DNA of 64,000 nucleotides from Serratia marcescens subsp. marcescens ATCC 13880 (GCF_017299535.1 NZ_CP071238.1:3906001-3970000); one strand, 5' to 3'. Shown: positions 9,241 to 19,476, counted from the stretch's first letter. The notes: generated from the sequence alone by a model not told the origin. Numbers and translations: made by a program.

Positions 9241-10195
9241 TGGCCTTCGCCTCCCACGGCTTTTGTTCCGCCATCGAGCTTATCACCTTGTCGATGCCGT
9301 GCGCCGTCAGGCTGCGATCCAGATGCTTGCTCGGCCGCCAGTCATCGATACCGGTCAGGGTATCGTTGTTGGCCAGGGTGATGTTGTGGCCAATAGCGTC
9401 CGGGATCAGCGAAGTCGACTCCTGGGTGCTGGTCAGCATGTCATATTGTTCGCTGTAACGACGGATGCCGCCGGCTTCGGCGTCTTTCTTCGCCGCCGCC
9501 GGATCGATACCCAGGCGATTCAGCGTGTAATCTGACACCCCGGCCGCATTGAAGGTGACCGCGACGGTGCCGGTCGCCAGCGCCGCCGTGGCCGCCAGAC
9601 CGCCGCCGAGCGAATGACCGGCGATCACAAGCGCATCGCCGAAGGCCGCCTTGGCGCTTTTGGCGGCGGCAACCGCCTGATTGTACTGCACATCATCATA
9701 GCCCGTCGCTTGCCGCACGTTGCTCAGCCAGTCGCGCCAGTCGTTGGTGCCGGCAAACGCCAACACATACTGCTTGTCATTGCTGTAAACCCCGGCCTGG
9801 AAACCGCTGCCCGCGTCGTGCAGGCTGGCGGGATCGATGCCGAAACCGAGCAGCGCGCTGTCGCTCAAGCGGTTGAACCCAGCAGCGCCCTGACCGTTCA
9901 GTGAATAAACGTCCTTGGCCAACAGCGCCAACGCATAATCACCTTCCTGCGATTGCTGCCCCCGGGTCACGCCCGGCGCTGCCGCCGCCGTCGGCGCCGC
10001 CGCGGAGATATCGCCGACCAGCGTATTCAACAGGGCCTGCGCATTGAGCGAGTTCTGAGAGGGAGTGGCCACCGGCGCCGGATTTGCCGGCGCTGCCGCA
10101 GACTGCGCCGCCGTCGCCGTCTCGGCAACGGCGCGAGGTGTAGGGATCGCGGCCACCGGGGATACTGCAGAGGTAAAACTTAAAGGCATACTCAT
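9233..10195 (-). CDS. phlA: Extracellular phospholipase A1 PhlA
   Basis: This lipase-fold hydrolase acts on phospholipids and, in Serratia, is exported by the flagellar type III apparatus and is haemolytic (family knowledge). The 320-residue product has no Sec signal peptide and a low-complexity Ala/Pro/Thr N-terminus (about residues 10-60) suited to type III export. The class 3 lipase motifs are FAGTNDWRDW and the nucleophile elbow GHSLGGG. An AGGAG site lies just upstream of the ATG at 10195. It is co-transcribed with phlB. Confidence 0.9.
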   Translation of the reverse strand: MSMPLSFTSAVSPVAAIPTPRAVAETATAAQSAAAPANPAPVATPSQNSLNAQALLNTLVGDISAAAPTAAAAPGVTRGQQSQEGDYALALLAKDVYSLNGQGAAGFNRLSDSALLGFGIDPASLHDAGSGFQAGVYSNDKQYVLAFAGTNDWRDWLSNVRQATGYDDVQYNQAVAAAKSAKAAFGDALVIAGHSLGGGLAATAALATGTVAVTFNAAGVSDYTLNRLGIDPAAAKKDAEAGGIRRYSEQYDMLTSTQESTSLIPDAIGHNITLANNDTLTGIDDWRPSKHLDRSLTAHGIDKVISSMAEQKPWEAKANA

Positions 10196-10250
10196 GCCGA
10201 CTCCTTGTCGATAGACTTTTTATTGAGCACCTGAATAGGTGCTGATTTAG

Positions 10251-10277
10251 CTATCGGCAGGTCGGATGAGTTCTGTA
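10251..10277 (-). promoter_or_regulatory. Candidate FliA (sigma-28) promoter of phlA
   Basis: On the minus strand GCCGATAG (10251-10258) matches the flagellar -10 element GCCGATAA in seven of eight bases. The proposed -35, TACAGAAC (10270-10277), lies 11 bases away and matches TAAAGTTT only weakly. phlA is known to be under flagellar control in related species. Confidence 0.5.
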
Positions 10278-10342
10278 TTAGAAATGCTTATCTTTGTACA
10301 GAATGTGATCCGCATTCCGTTTTCGGCCGTCAAACGCAAGAA

Positions 10343-10360
10343 AGGGAGCCGAAGCTCCCT
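10343..10360 (-). terminator. Terminator after grcA
   Basis: On the minus strand a seven-pair stem AGGGAGC/GCTCCCT closes a TTCG tetraloop and is followed by TTCTTGCGTTT. It lies 19 bases past the grcA stop. Confidence 0.75.
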
Positions 10361-10378
10361 GATTGACTGCGCCGCAAA

Positions 10379-10762
10379 TTACAGGCTTTCGGTAAAGGTG
10401 CGGGCGATAACGTCGCGCTGCTGTTCCGGCGTCAGGGAATTGAAGCGCACCGCATAACCGGACACGCGAATGGTCAGCTGCGGGTATTTTTCCGGGTGCT
10501 TGACCGCGTCTTCCAGGGTTTCGCGACGCAGCACGTTGACGTTCAGGTGCTGACCGCCTTCCACGCGCACGGTCGGCTGCATTTCCAGCGGCACTTCACG
10601 GTATTCGATCTGGCCCAGATCGCTCACCGCGACAACCTGATCTTCCGCGTAGTTGGCCTTGGCACACACGCAGCGGGCTTCCGCTTTTTCATCGTCCAGC
10701 AGCCAGAAAGAGTTCACCAGCGCCTGGTCGTTCGCTTTGGTAATTTGAATACCGGTAATCAT
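10379..10762 (-). CDS. grcA: Autonomous glycyl radical cofactor GrcA
   Basis: GrcA is a small spare glycyl-radical domain that restores pyruvate formate-lyase after oxygen damage. The 127-residue product starts [12 protein letters not shown] and carries the radical loop [16 protein letters not shown] near its C-terminus. I chose the ATG at 10762, preceded by GGAGG, rather than 10780. An FNR-like box lies upstream, fitting its anaerobic role. Confidence 0.97.
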   Translation of the reverse strand: MITGIQITKANDQALVNSFWLLDDEKAEARCVCAKANYAEDQVVAVSDLGQIEYREVPLEMQPTVRVEGGQHLNVNVLRRETLEDAVKHPEKYPQLTIRVSGYAVRFNSLTPEQQRDVIARTFTESL

Positions 10763-10886
10763 TATGTTGCCTCCGTACAAGGGCGTAAAAATTCACGTCG
10801 TGAGAAAACCCAATCCTGGTTTCGGCCATTTGGTAAAACCATTGTTGTCTTGTTGTTCTGTATACCAGCCTGACCGGGCCAGTTCC

Positions 10887-10900
10887 TTGATTAAAGTCAA
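10887..10900. promoter_or_regulatory. FNR-like box upstream of grcA
   Basis: TTGATTAAAGTCAA matches the FNR consensus TTGAT-N4-ATCAA at nine of ten positions. It lies about 125 bases before the grcA start in an AT-rich 345-base intergenic region shared with ung. Confidence 0.6.
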
Positions 10901-11108
10901 TTTTTACCGGGTAGGCGCAGGGCGTGAAGGGGCAAATTTATGTTTTATATCAATTTTCCCACTGCGGCAAAAACCAATTATTTTTGTAAATTTTCAAAAA
11001 TAATTGCATGGCGCGCGGAGGCGAGAAATGAAAATCGGGTTTCGCTGCGCGAGCCGACACGGTAAGCTATAGCCCATGAATTGCTAAAGAAAACAAAGGA
11101 GAGCGTTT

Positions 11109-11792
11109 ATGGCCACCTCCCTCACCTGGCATGACGTGATCGGCAAAGAGAAAGAGCAGCCCTATTTTGTTGAAACGCTCGCCTTTGTTGCCGCTGAACG
11201 TCAGGCCGGTAAGACCATTTATCCACCGCAGAAAGACGTGTTCAACGCGTTCCGCTTTACCGAGCTGGCGGACGTCAAGGTCGTCATCCTCGGCCAGGAT
11301 CCGTATCACGGGCCCAATCAGGCGCATGGCCTCTCTTTCTCGGTGCGCCCCGGCGTGCCGGCGCCGCCGTCGCTGGTGAATATGTATAAAGAGCTGGCGA
11401 CCGACATTCCCGGTTTCGAACGCCCGGATCACGGCTACCTGCAAAGCTGGGCCGAACAGGGGGTGCTGCTGCTCAACACCGTGCTGACGGTAGAGGGCGG
11501 CCGCGCGCACTCGCACGCCAATCTGGGCTGGGAAACCTTTACCGATAAGGTGATCGCCGCCCTGAACGAGAACCGCGAAGGCGTGGTGTTCCTGCTGTGG
11601 GGCTCGCACGCGCAGAAGAAAGGCAACTTTATCGACCGCAACCGCCACCACGTGCTGAAAGCGCCGCACCCATCGCCGCTTTCCGCCCACCGCGGTTTCC
11701 TCGGCTGCCGCCACTTCTCGCAGGCCAATCAGCTGCTGGAGCAGCAAGGGCTCACGCCGATCGACTGGATGCCGCGCCTGCCGCAGGCGTAG
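11109..11792 (+). CDS. ung: Uracil-DNA glycosylase, family 1
   Basis: Ung excises uracil from DNA. The 227-residue product has the water-activating motif GQDPYHGPN (Asp64 region, residues 62-70) and the leucine-intercalation motif [10 protein letters not shown] near residue 187. A GGAG site precedes the ATG. It diverges from grcA and is convergent with grpE across a shared terminator. Confidence 0.98.
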   Translation: MATSLTWHDVIGKEKEQPYFVETLAFVAAERQAGKTIYPPQKDVFNAFRFTELADVKVVILGQDPYHGPNQAHGLSFSVRPGVPAPPSLVNMYKELATDIPGFERPDHGYLQSWAEQGVLLLNTVLTVEGGRAHSHANLGWETFTDKVIAALNENREGVVFLLWGSHAQKKGNFIDRNRHHVLKAPHPSPLSAHRGFLGCRHFSQANQLLEQQGLTPIDWMPRLPQA

Positions 11793-11801
11793 CCCAGAAA
11801 C

Positions 11802-11830
11802 AAAAAAGGCACCCTTGGGTGCCTTTCTTT
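11802..11830. terminator. Bidirectional terminator between ung and grpE
   Basis: The stem aaaggcaccc-tt-gggtgccttt is flanked by A and T runs on its two sides, suiting both convergent genes. Confidence 0.9.
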
Positions 11831-11848
11831 ATGCGGTTGCCGGAGCGA

Positions 11849-12433
11849 TTACGCCTTGGCCTTGGAGACCGCGACCATCGCAGGGCGCAGCAGGCGGCCG
11901 TTCAGCGTATAGCCTTTCTGCATCACCATCATCACGTGGTTCGGCTGGTGATCGGCGGATTCCATCATGCTCATCGCCTGATGCACTTCCGGGTTGAACG
12001 GCACGTTGACGTCGCCGACGATTTCGATGCCGTACTTGCGCACCACGTCCAGCAGCGATTTCAACGTCAGCTCGATGCCTTCAATCATTGCGGCCAGTTC
12101 CGGATTGTTTTTATCCGCCAGATCCAGCGCGCGCTCCAGGTTGTCGATCACCGGCAGCAGATCGCCGGAGAATTTCTCCAGGGCGAACTTGTGCGCTTTC
12201 TCGACGTCCAGTTCGGCGCGGCGACGGATGTTTTCCGCTTCCGCTTTGGCGCGCAGCAGGCTGTCGCGCTCTTGCTGCTGAGCTTCCGCCAGTTGGGCTT
12301 CCAGTTCGGCGATACGCGCATCGCGCAGATCGACGCCTTCCGCCGCTTCCGGCAGCGTATCCTCGTGATGAACGTGTTGTTCCATTTCTTCCGAGACTTG
12401 CTCGTTTGGCGTCTTCTGTTCTTTACTACTCAT
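11849..12433 (-). CDS. grpE: Nucleotide exchange factor GrpE
   Basis: GrpE is the cochaperone that releases ADP from DnaK. The 194-residue product has an acidic N-terminus, a long coiled coil (about residues 40-110, [20 protein letters not shown]) and the C-terminal signature ending [15 protein letters not shown]. It is preceded by a good heat-shock promoter. Confidence 0.98.
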   Translation of the reverse strand: MSSKEQKTPNEQVSEEMEQHVHHEDTLPEAAEGVDLRDARIAELEAQLAEAQQQERDSLLRAKAEAENIRRRAELDVEKAHKFALEKFSGDLLPVIDNLERALDLADKNNPELAAMIEGIELTLKSLLDVVRKYGIEIVGDVNVPFNPEVHQAMSMMESADHQPNHVMMVMQKGYTLNGRLLRPAMVAVSKAKA

Positions 12434-12474
12434 GAATATCTCCGCGTTTTAGCATTAATCTCGCAACTTGGCTT

Positions 12475-12503
12475 ATTATGGGGATCAAAACCGGGGTTTC
12501 AAG
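12475..12503 (-). promoter_or_regulatory. Sigma-32 (heat-shock) promoter of grpE
   Basis: On the minus strand CTTGAAA (12497-12503) and CCCCATAAT (12475-12483) are separated by 13 bases. This is very close to the RpoH consensus CTTGAAA-N13-CCCCATnT. It lies 40-70 bases before grpE. Confidence 0.85.
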
Positions 12504-12558
12504 TCAACCGGTCACAATGTGGGGCATAAACGGGTCCCGGTGAGGAAAATCACAGCAA

Positions 12559-13437
12559 ATGAATAAAAAATTCGCCTGTATTGGCATTGTTGGCCACCCG
12601 CGTCACCCTTCAGCGCTGGCAACCCACGAGATGCTGTTCCACTGGCTGGTCGCCCGCGGCTATTCGGTGATGGTCGAACGCCAAATCGCCCATGATTTGG
12701 GGCTGAAAGACGCCGTGACCGGCAGCCTGGCGGATATCGGCCAGCGGGCCGACCTGGCAGTGGTGGTCGGCGGCGACGGCAACATGCTCGGCGCCGCGCG
12801 CGTGCTGGCGCGCTATGACATCAAGGTGATCGGAGTCAACCGCGGCAACCTCGGCTTCCTCACCGATCTCGATCCCGACAACGCTCTGCAGCAGCTGGCG
12901 GACGTGCTGGAAGGCGAGTACATCGACGAACAGCGTTTCCTGTTGGAAACCATCGTGCATAAAGAGCACCAGCAGTGCCGCATCAGCACCGCCATCAACG
13001 AGGTGGTGCTGCACCCCGGCAAAGTGGCGCACATGATCGAATTCGAGGTGTACATCGACGATCGTTTCGCCTTCTCGCAGCGCTCCGACGGCCTGATCAT
13101 CGCCACCCCGACCGGCTCCACCGCCTACTCGCTCTCCGCCGGCGGGCCGATCCTCACCCCGTCGCTGGAGGCGATCGCGCTGGTGCCGATGTTCCCGCAC
13201 ACCCTGTCCGCCCGGCCGCTGGTGATCAACGGCGACAGCACCATCCGCCTGAAGTTTTCGCAGATCGGCAGCGATCTGGAGATTAGCTGCGATAGCCAGA
13301 TCGCGCTGCCGATCCAGGAAGGCGAAGAAGTGCTGATCCGCCGCAGCAACTTCCATCTGAACCTGATTCACCCGAAGGACTACAGCTATTTCAACACGTT
13401 AAGCACCAAGTTGGGCTGGTCTAAAAAATTGTTCTAA
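12559..13437 (+). CDS. nadK: NAD kinase NadK
   Basis: NadK phosphorylates NAD to NADP. The 292-residue product has the GGDGN motif at residues 71-75 and the glycine-rich [15 protein letters not shown]. It diverges from grpE and is followed by the SOS gene recN, the usual order. Confidence 0.98.
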   Translation: MNKKFACIGIVGHPRHPSALATHEMLFHWLVARGYSVMVERQIAHDLGLKDAVTGSLADIGQRADLAVVVGGDGNMLGAARVLARYDIKVIGVNRGNLGFLTDLDPDNALQQLADVLEGEYIDEQRFLLETIVHKEHQQCRISTAINEVVLHPGKVAHMIEFEVYIDDRFAFSQRSDGLIIATPTGSTAYSLSAGGPILTPSLEAIALVPMFPHTLSARPLVINGDSTIRLKFSQIGSDLEISCDSQIALPIQEGEEVLIRRSNFHLNLIHPKDYSYFNTLSTKLGWSKKLF

Positions 13438-13457
13438 AATCTGCGCCGGCCACTTTA

Positions 13458-13495
13458 CTGTATATAAAACCAGTTTATACTGTATGAAACTACAG
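13458..13495 (+). promoter_or_regulatory. Two LexA (SOS) boxes controlling recN
   Basis: CTGTATATAAAACCAG (13458-13473) and CTGTATGAAACTACAG (13480-13495) both fit CTG-N10-CAG. They overlap a likely promoter with TTTACT and TATACT spaced 16 bases, ending about 30 bases before recN. Two operators imply tight SOS repression. Confidence 0.93.
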
Positions 13496-13523
13496 TTATG
13501 TGTTTATACACAGGAAGGTTCCC

Positions 13524-15185
13524 ATGCTGGCGCAATTAACCATCAGCAACTTTGCTATCGTTCGTGAGTTGGAAATCGATTTTCAACCGGGCATGACGGC
13601 GATCACCGGTGAAACCGGCGCCGGCAAATCCATCGCTATCGATGCGCTCGGGCTGTGCCTCGGCAACCGCGCCGACGGCAACGTGGTGCGCCTGGGAGCC
13701 GCCCGCGCCGACATCTGCGCCCGCTTCTCGCTGGCGGACACCCCGTCCGCGCGCGAATGGCTGGAGCAGAACCAACTGGACGACTGCAACGAATGCCTGC
13801 TGCGGCGGGTGATCAACGCCGACGGCCGTTCGCGCGGTTTTATCAACGGCACCGCCGTGCCGCTGTCGCAGCTGCGCGAGCTAGGGCAACGCCTGATTCA
13901 AATCCACGGTCAACACGCCCATCAGCTGCTGCTCAAGCCGGAGCACCAAAAAGCGCTGCTCGACGCCTACGCCGACGAACCCGCCCTGCTGGCGGCGATG
14001 AGCCAGGCCTACCAGCGCTGGCACCAGAGCTGCCGCGAACTGGCGCACCATCAGCAGCAGTCCATCGAACGCGAAGCGCGCAAGCAACTGCTGCAATACC
14101 AATTGAAAGAGCTGAACGAATTCGCGCCGCAGGCCGGCGAGTTCGAGCAGACCGACGCCGAGTACAAGCGCCTGGCCAACAGCGGCCAGCTGCTGACCCT
14201 CAGCCAGCAAGCGTTGCAGCTGCTGGCCGACAGCGACGAGAACAACATGCTCAGCCAGCTTTACAGCGCCAAACACCTGCTACTTGAACTGGCCGGGCTG
14301 GACGATAAGCTCAGCGGCCTGCTGGACATGCTGGAAGAGGCCTCTATCCAGATCAGCGAAGCCAGCGACGAGCTGCGCCATTACGCCGATCGCATGGATC
14401 TCGATCCCAATCGCCTGCACGAGCTGGAGCAACGCCTGTCGCGCCAAATCAGCCTGGCGCGTAAACACCAGGTCGCGCCGGAAGAGCTGCCGCAGCTGCA
14501 TCAGCAGTTGCTGGATGAACAGCAGCTGCTGTCTCAGCAGGAAAGCGACCATGAGCATCTGAACGAGGCGGTCACCCTGCATCATCAGCAGGCGCTGGCG
14601 CTGGCGGAGCAGCTGCATCAGAAACGCCTGCACTACGCCGCCGAGCTGACCACGCTCATCACCGACAGCATGCAGGCGCTCTCCATGCCGCACGGCAAGT
14701 TCAACATCGACGTGCGCTTCGAACCGCAGCACCTGAGCGCCGAAGGGGCCAGCCGCACCGAGTTCTGCGTCTCCACCAACCCGGGGCAGCCGCTGCAGCC
14801 GCTGGCGAAGGTCGCCTCCGGCGGCGAGCTGTCGCGCATCGCGCTGGCCATTCAGGTGATCACCGCCCGCAAGATGGAAACCCCGGCGCTGATCTTCGAT
14901 GAGGTGGACGTGGGCATCAGCGGCCCGACCGCCGCCATCGTCGGCCGTCTGCTGCGCCAGCTCGGCGAATCCACCCAGGTGATGTGCGTGACTCACCTGC
15001 CGCAGGTGGCCGGATGCGGGCATCAGCACCTGTTCGTCAGCAAGCAGACCGACGGCACGGTCACCGAAACCCAGATGGCGCCGCTGGATAAACGCGCCCG
15101 GCTGCAGGAGCTGGCGCGCCTGCTCGGCGGCAGCGAAGTCACCCGCAATACGTTGGCGAACGCCAAAGAACTGCTGGCGGCATAA
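13524..15185 (+). CDS. recN: DNA repair protein RecN
   Basis: RecN is an SMC-like ATPase acting at double-strand breaks. The 553-residue product has Walker A GETGAGKS (residues 29-36), a long central coiled coil, and the C-terminal ABC signature [12 protein letters not shown] with Walker [15 protein letters not shown] chose the ATG at 13524 (start [10 protein letters not shown], preceded by AGGAAGG) rather than 13500. Confidence 0.98.
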   Translation: MLAQLTISNFAIVRELEIDFQPGMTAITGETGAGKSIAIDALGLCLGNRADGNVVRLGAARADICARFSLADTPSAREWLEQNQLDDCNECLLRRVINADGRSRGFINGTAVPLSQLRELGQRLIQIHGQHAHQLLLKPEHQKALLDAYADEPALLAAMSQAYQRWHQSCRELAHHQQQSIEREARKQLLQYQLKELNEFAPQAGEFEQTDAEYKRLANSGQLLTLSQQALQLLADSDENNMLSQLYSAKHLLLELAGLDDKLSGLLDMLEEASIQISEASDELRHYADRMDLDPNRLHELEQRLSRQISLARKHQVAPEELPQLHQQLLDEQQLLSQQESDHEHLNEAVTLHHQQALALAEQLHQKRLHYAAELTTLITDSMQALSMPHGKFNIDVRFEPQHLSAEGASRTEFCVSTNPGQPLQPLAKVASGGELSRIALAIQVITARKMETPALIFDEVDVGISGPTAAIVGRLLRQLGESTQVMCVTHLPQVAGCGHQHLFVSKQTDGTVTETQMAPLDKRARLQELARLLGGSEVTRNTLANAKELLAA

Positions 15186-15425
15186 AAAAGCTCAACTTTT
15201 TCACTTTCCTGCGGTCTGACAGTGACGCTGTTGGCCCGAGAAATATCTAAAGTGCGGCGCGGCGGTGATCCAAAGCCATCTCAACAGCCTGAAAAAGGCC
15301 AAGCGCTTGAGGTGCTAAAGGAAAGCCAATGCGTCGCAACGTGAAAGATGAAGGGTATAAAGGTTTCCAACTGCCGCAAGGTCTATTATCATCGGCATCC
15401 TATGCCCTAAAGGAATGTGATTACT

Positions 15426-15764
15426 ATGCGCTGTAAAACGCTGACTGCCGCCGCTGTAGTTCTTGTGATGCTGACTGCAGGCTGTTCTACTTTTGAAAAG
15501 GTGGTTTATCGTCCTGACATCAACCAGGGGAACTACCTGACGTCGACCGACGTGGCGAAAATTCAGAAAGGGATGACCCAACAACAGGTCGCTTACACAT
15601 TGGGCACCCCAATGCTGCAAGACCCGTTTGGAACGCAAACGTGGTTCTATGTGTTCCGTCAGCAGCCTGGCCATGAAGATATCACCCAGCAGACGCTGAC
15701 GCTGACCTTCGACAGCGCAGGCGTGTTGACCGATATCCAGAACAAACCGGCGCTGACCAAGTAA
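15426..15764 (+). CDS. bamE: Outer-membrane assembly lipoprotein BamE (SmpA)
   Basis: BamE is a small component of the BAM complex that inserts beta-barrel proteins. The 112-residue product has a lipoprotein signal with lipobox LTAGC (lipidated Cys20) and the core [19 protein letters not shown] chose the ATG at 15426, the conserved MRCKTL start, over 15417. About 240 bases separate it from recN. Confidence 0.97.
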   Translation: MRCKTLTAAAVVLVMLTAGCSTFEKVVYRPDINQGNYLTSTDVAKIQKGMTQQQVAYTLGTPMLQDPFGTQTWFYVFRQQPGHEDITQQTLTLTFDSAGVLTDIQNKPALTK

Positions 15765-15857
15765 TCGGCGTCGCCCGCTCTTCCGGCCCATGAGGGGGCA
15801 TGGTGTTCCTCATGACAGTCGCAGGCTGCAACGCGGAAGAGAAAATTAGTTTCAGAT

Positions 15858-15893
15858 AAAAAAATAAGGCGCTATAAGCGCCTTATTTTTTTG
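15858..15893. terminator. Bidirectional terminator between bamE and rnfH
   Basis: AAGGCGCT-ata-AGCGCCTT is flanked by long A and T runs. The rnfH stop codon lies inside its right arm. Confidence 0.9.
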
Positions 15894-16167
15894 CCTTTTC
15901 TGCCCGTTGCCGGCGCAGCTCTTTCGGATCGGCGATCAGCGGCCGGTAAATCTCCACCCGGTCGCCGTCGTTCAGCGTATCGCCCAGCTTGGCCGGGCGG
16001 CTGTAGATGCCGATTTTGTTGCTCTTGAGATCGATATCCTGGCGCAGCTCCAGCAGGCCCGAAGCCTGGATCGCCTGCTCAACGCTGCTGCCTTCGGCCA
16101 GCTTCACCTTGCGCAGGTACTGCCGCTCCGGCAAGGCGTACACCACCTCGACCTGGATGTCAGACAC
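15883..16167 (-). CDS. rnfH: RnfH family ubiquitin-like protein
   Basis: A small beta-grasp protein (94 residues, start [13 protein letters not shown], with [13 protein letters not shown]) whose function is not settled. The likely start is a GTG at 16167 because conserved sequence begins there and it overlaps the ratA stop by eight bases. It forms an operon with ratA, as in E. coli. Confidence 0.9.
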   Translation of the reverse strand: MSDIQVEVVYALPERQYLRKVKLAEGSSVEQAIQASGLLELRQDIDLKSNKIGIYSRPAKLGDTLNDGDRVEIYRPLIADPKELRRQRAEKAKK

Positions 16168-16594
16168 TGTAGACCTCTTTCGCCCGTTGGGTGAATGCCT
16201 GCACCATGCTGCCCGCCAGCTCTTTGAACACCTTGCCGAACGCCAGCTCAATCAGTTTGTTGGTGAACTCGAAGTCCAGGTGCAGCTCCACCTTGCAGGC
16301 CTCTTCGCTCAGCGGTGTGAACTGCCAACCACCCATCAGCTTGCGGAACGGGCCATCGACCAGCTGCATATTGATGCTCTGGTTATCCAGCAGCGTATTG
16401 CGCGTGGTGAAGGTCTTGCTGATACCGGCCTTGGCGACGTCCACCGCGGCGGTCATCTCGTTGGAGGTAGCGTTAAGCACCCGGCTGCCAGTGCAGCCTG
16501 GCAGAAAATCGGGATAAGAATGAACATCGTTAACCAACTGATACATCTGCTCGGCGCTGAACGGCACTAATGCAGACCGACTGATCTGGGGCAT
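16160..16594 (-). CDS. ratA: Ribosome association toxin RatA (PasT), START-like
   Basis: This START/polyketide-cyclase fold protein is related to Coq10. In E. coli it is reported to block 70S formation when overproduced. The 144-residue product starts [20 protein letters not shown] and has full family length. It is divergent from smpB and upstream of rnfH. Confidence 0.93.
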   Translation of the reverse strand: MPQISRSALVPFSAEQMYQLVNDVHSYPDFLPGCTGSRVLNATSNEMTAAVDVAKAGISKTFTTRNTLLDNQSINMQLVDGPFRKLMGGWQFTPLSEEACKVELHLDFEFTNKLIELAFGKVFKELAGSMVQAFTQRAKEVYSV

Positions 16595-16755
16595 ATCATT
16601 TCCTGTAAGACATAAAACGTACAGATAATATCATTTATCTGGCGGCAAACAAAAAATCTGCTACGGGATGAGGGCACCAAAAATGCGAAAAATTGCGCAG
16701 GTGCTGAACGGGAAAGGATTTCTTTCGCTGAAGCATCCAGTATAATGAACGCACT

Positions 16756-17238
16756 ATGACAAAGAAAAAAGCACACAAACCCGGTTCCGCCACCATTGCC
16801 CAAAACAAGCGCGCGCGTTTCGAATACTTCATTGAAGAAGAATTCGAGGCGGGCCTGTCGCTGCAAGGGTGGGAAGTTAAATCGCTGCGTGCCGGCAAAG
16901 CCAACCTCAGCGACAGCTACGTGACGTTCCGTGACGGTGAAGCCTATCTGTTTGGCGCCACCATCACCCCGCTCAACGTGGCTTCGTCGCATGTGGTGTG
17001 CGATCCGACGCGTACCCGTAAACTGCTGCTGAACCGACGCGAGCTGGACACCCTGCTCGGCCGCGTCAACCGCGACGGTTACACCGTGGTGGCCTTGTCC
17101 CTGTATTGGAAAAATGCCTGGAGCAAGATCAAGATCGGCGTAGCCAAAGGCAAGAAAGAGCACGACAAACGCGATGACATCAAAGATCGCGAATGGCAGA
17201 CGGCGAAAGCCCGTATCATGAAGCACGCCAATCGTTAA
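16756..17238 (+). CDS. smpB: SsrA-binding protein SmpB
   Basis: SmpB binds tmRNA and brings it to stalled ribosomes. The 160-residue product has the conserved core [20 protein letters not shown] and a basic C-terminal tail ([20 protein letters not shown]). It lies immediately upstream of ssrA, its partner. Confidence 0.98.
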   Translation: MTKKKAHKPGSATIAQNKRARFEYFIEEEFEAGLSLQGWEVKSLRAGKANLSDSYVTFRDGEAYLFGATITPLNVASSHVVCDPTRTRKLLLNRRELDTLLGRVNRDGYTVVALSLYWKNAWSKIKIGVAKGKKEHDKRDDIKDREWQTAKARIMKHANR

Positions 17239-17287
17239 GCCGCTGGCTTATCGAGGTAAACTTCTGGTATACTGCACAAAGTTACTT

Positions 17288-17651
17288 GGGGCTGATTCTG
17301 GATTCGACGGGATTTGCGAAGCCCTAGGAGCATGCCGAGGGGCGGTTGGCCTCGTAAAAAGCCGCAAAAAAATAGTCGCAAACGACGAAAACTACGCTTT
17401 AGCAGCTTAATACCCTGCTTAGAGCCCTCTCTCCCTAGCCTCCGCTCTTAGGACGGGGATCAAGAGAGGTCAAACCCAAAAGAGATCGCGTGGACGTCCT
17501 GCCTGGGGCTGAAGCGTTAAACTCAATCAGGCTAGTCTGTCAGTAGCGTGTCCATCCGCAGCTGGCCGGCGAATGTAAAGATTGGACTAAGCATGTAGTG
17601 CCGACGGTGTAGTAATTTCGGACGGGGGTTCAAATCCCCCCAGCTCCACCA
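17288..17651 (+). ncRNA. ssrA: Transfer-messenger RNA (tmRNA, 10Sa RNA)
   Basis: The 5' end GGGGCTGATTCTGGATTCGA pairs with the 3' acceptor ending CAGCTCCACCA, and the T-loop GGTTCAAATCC is present. The tag frame at 17378-17410 encodes ANDENYALAA followed by TAA. Length is 364 bases, as in enterobacteria. The integrated island begins inside its 3' end but leaves a complete acceptor, so the RNA should be functional. Confidence 0.97.
17629..17651 (+). other. attL core (ssrA 3' end)
   Basis: The last 23 bases of ssrA (TTCAAATCC through CTCCACCA). They share 20 positions with 44032-44053, which lacks one T and has two substitutions. The 3' end of ssrA is a standard target of this integrase family. 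Confidence 0.8.
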
Positions 17652-17763
17652 CATTATGTTCCGGATACGTCCGGGAAAGTACGGAAAGCCCGCATCCCAC
17701 CTAGGTTTGCGGGCTTTTTTGTATCCGTAATCGTCCGAGCGTATCCGGCTAAATCCGGGATTT

Positions 17764-17816
17764 ATTGGTATACGTTTAGGTATACGTTAAAATGTATGCC
17801 ATAAACGTATACCAAT
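17764..17816. promoter_or_regulatory. Integrase arm-type sites and probable int operator
   Basis: ATTGGTATACGTTT (17764-17777) is repeated inverted and perfectly at 17803-17816. The first copy extends to a 22-base sequence that recurs with one mismatch at 43956-43977 at the other island end. This is the layout expected of integrase arm-binding sites left in attL and attR. The position just before int suggests autoregulation. Confidence 0.65.
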
Positions 17817-17833
17817 TATGGAAGAATCCTTAC

Positions 17834-19027
17834 ATGGCGCGGACTACACGCCCCCTCACACATACCGAAGTACAAAAAGCCAAAGCCTTAGAGAAAGACC
17901 TCACCCTGCATGACGGTGACGGCCTGTTCCTGTTAGTTAAAACCACCGGCAAGAAACTGTGGCGTTTCCGCTACCTCCGCCCCGGCACCAGTTCGCGGAC
18001 TATGGTTAGCCTCGGTGCCTACCCTGCCCTATCACTTGCCGACGCCCGACAAATACGCGCCGAAAAGCTCGCGATACTGGCGAGAGGCATTGACCCGCAG
18101 GCTAAAGAGGCAGCAGAAGCGGAACAGAGGCAGATAGCGCAAGACAGTATTTTCCTGAATGTGGCAAAGCAATGGTTCGCGTTGAAGCAGGCCAGCGTTA
18201 GCGCTAAGCATGCGGAGGACATCTGGCGTTCTCTTGAAAAAGACATACTGCCATCTATCGAGAATGTCCCGGTTCAGGACATCAAAGCGCGTTTGCTGAT
18301 CCAAGTGCTGGAACCTATAAAAGCCCGTGGCGCATTAGAGACAGTTCGACGTTTAGTACAGCGTATTAACGAAATCATGATCTACGCCGTCAATACTGGC
18401 TTGATTGATGCTAATCCGGCTTCAGGTATAGGTAATGCATTCGAGCGCCCTAAGAAGCAGCATATGCCGACTATACGGCCCGAAGAATTGTCCAAGCTGA
18501 TGCGCACTATCTCGATGAGCAACCTATCGATACCCACCCGTTGCTTGCTTGAATGGCAGTTGCTGACGCTGATACGTCCGGCAGAGGCCTCCGCAACCGC
18601 ATGGGCTGAGATCAATATTGAAAATCGTGAGTGGCGTATCCCAGCGGACCGTATGAAGGCTAAACGTGATCATGTTGTTCCACTTTCAGACCAAGCATTA
18701 GAGATACTCGAAATCATGCACCCTATCAGTGGTGGGCGTGAACATGTGTTCCCTAGCCGTAATGATCCGCGTAAGCCTATGAACAGCCAAACAGCTAATG
18801 CGGCTTTAAAACGAATTGGTTATGGAGGTAAATTGGTTGCTCATGGCTTACGTTCAATAGCTAGTACGGCTATGAATGAGGCAGAATTTAATGCTGATAT
18901 GATTGAGGCAGCTTTGGCACACTGTGATAAGAATGAGGTTCGAAGAGCCTATAACCGTTCCACATACCTTGAACAGCGGCGTGCATTAATGGATTGGTGG
19001 GGAGCGGAAGTACACGCAAAAAAATAG
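17834..19027 (+). CDS. int: P4-type tyrosine recombinase (ssrA-specific integrase)
   Basis: It integrates and excises the island at ssrA. The 397-residue product has the N-terminal DUF4102-like arm-binding domain (LTLHDGDGLFLLVKTTGKKLW), a SAM-like core-binding domain and the catalytic domain. The catalytic domain shows Arg in LTLIRPAEAS, His-x-x-Arg in AHGLRSIAST and Tyr in RRAYNRSTYLEQRR. I chose the ATG at 17834, preceded by GGAAG, over the upstream in-frame ATG at 17792, which overlaps the operator repeats. It appears intact. Confidence 0.93.
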   Translation: MARTTRPLTHTEVQKAKALEKDLTLHDGDGLFLLVKTTGKKLWRFRYLRPGTSSRTMVSLGAYPALSLADARQIRAEKLAILARGIDPQAKEAAEAEQRQIAQDSIFLNVAKQWFALKQASVSAKHAEDIWRSLEKDILPSIENVPVQDIKARLLIQVLEPIKARGALETVRRLVQRINEIMIYAVNTGLIDANPASGIGNAFERPKKQHMPTIRPEELSKLMRTISMSNLSIPTRCLLEWQLLTLIRPAEASATAWAEINIENREWRIPADRMKAKRDHVVPLSDQALEILEIMHPISGGREHVFPSRNDPRKPMNSQTANAALKRIGYGGKLVAHGLRSIASTAMNEAEFNADMIEAALAHCDKNEVRRAYNRSTYLEQRRALMDWWGAEVHAKK

Positions 19028-19218
19028 TCATAATTAGCTCAGATCTGAGCTGACACTTTACGGCTCAGGGCTATACCTAATATGATAGGCAACTCTGTGC
19101 CAGAAGTGGACATTGCAAACATCGTGGTGTGTTGTTCAAACAGAAACAGTTTAATTATGGGGTCCACTTGGAACGACATTTTTTAGTTAATGATGTAATG
19201 ACCTGAACACCCTAGGCC

Positions 19219-19270
19219 GTGCCGTTTCTGCGTCAGAAACCGACCCTTTGCGGAAAGGGTCCTTTGGCAT
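19219..19270. other. Two-hairpin structured element
   Basis: A perfect GTTTCTG-cgt-CAGAAAC hairpin (19224-19240) and a perfect GACCCTTT-gcgg-AAAGGGTC hairpin (19242-19261) lie one base apart. Both are enclosed by a five-base outer stem GTGCC/GGCAT with one G-T pair. This predicts a three-way junction. It could be a small RNA, a transposon end or a protein-binding cruciform; no function is assigned. Confidence 0.55.
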
Positions 19271-19450
19271 ATCCAAAACGGAGCTAAACGACTTTCTTGC
19301 ACACTAATATTCTCGCACATGGATTTAATATGTATTTATAATCCTTAATAAATTGATACATTTAATATAATCCAGATGTCACCACACTATAACTTCGCTC
19401 ACGTTAGACCTTAAGGTATGATGTTGTATGTGAGATTCTGTGGGTTCTGC

Positions 19451-19476
19451 AAAAAATGCCCTCTGCTAGAGAGGGC
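19451..19476 (-). terminator. Terminator of the OLD nuclease gene
   Basis: On the minus strand the stem GCCCTCT/AGAGGGC is followed by ATTTTTTGC, about 35 bases past the stop codon. Confidence 0.85.

Noticed and set aside
17652..17725. Possible extra small gene or tRNA after ssrA
   Set aside because: The sequence folds only into a terminator (aaagcccgca/tgcgggcttttt type). No tRNA features.
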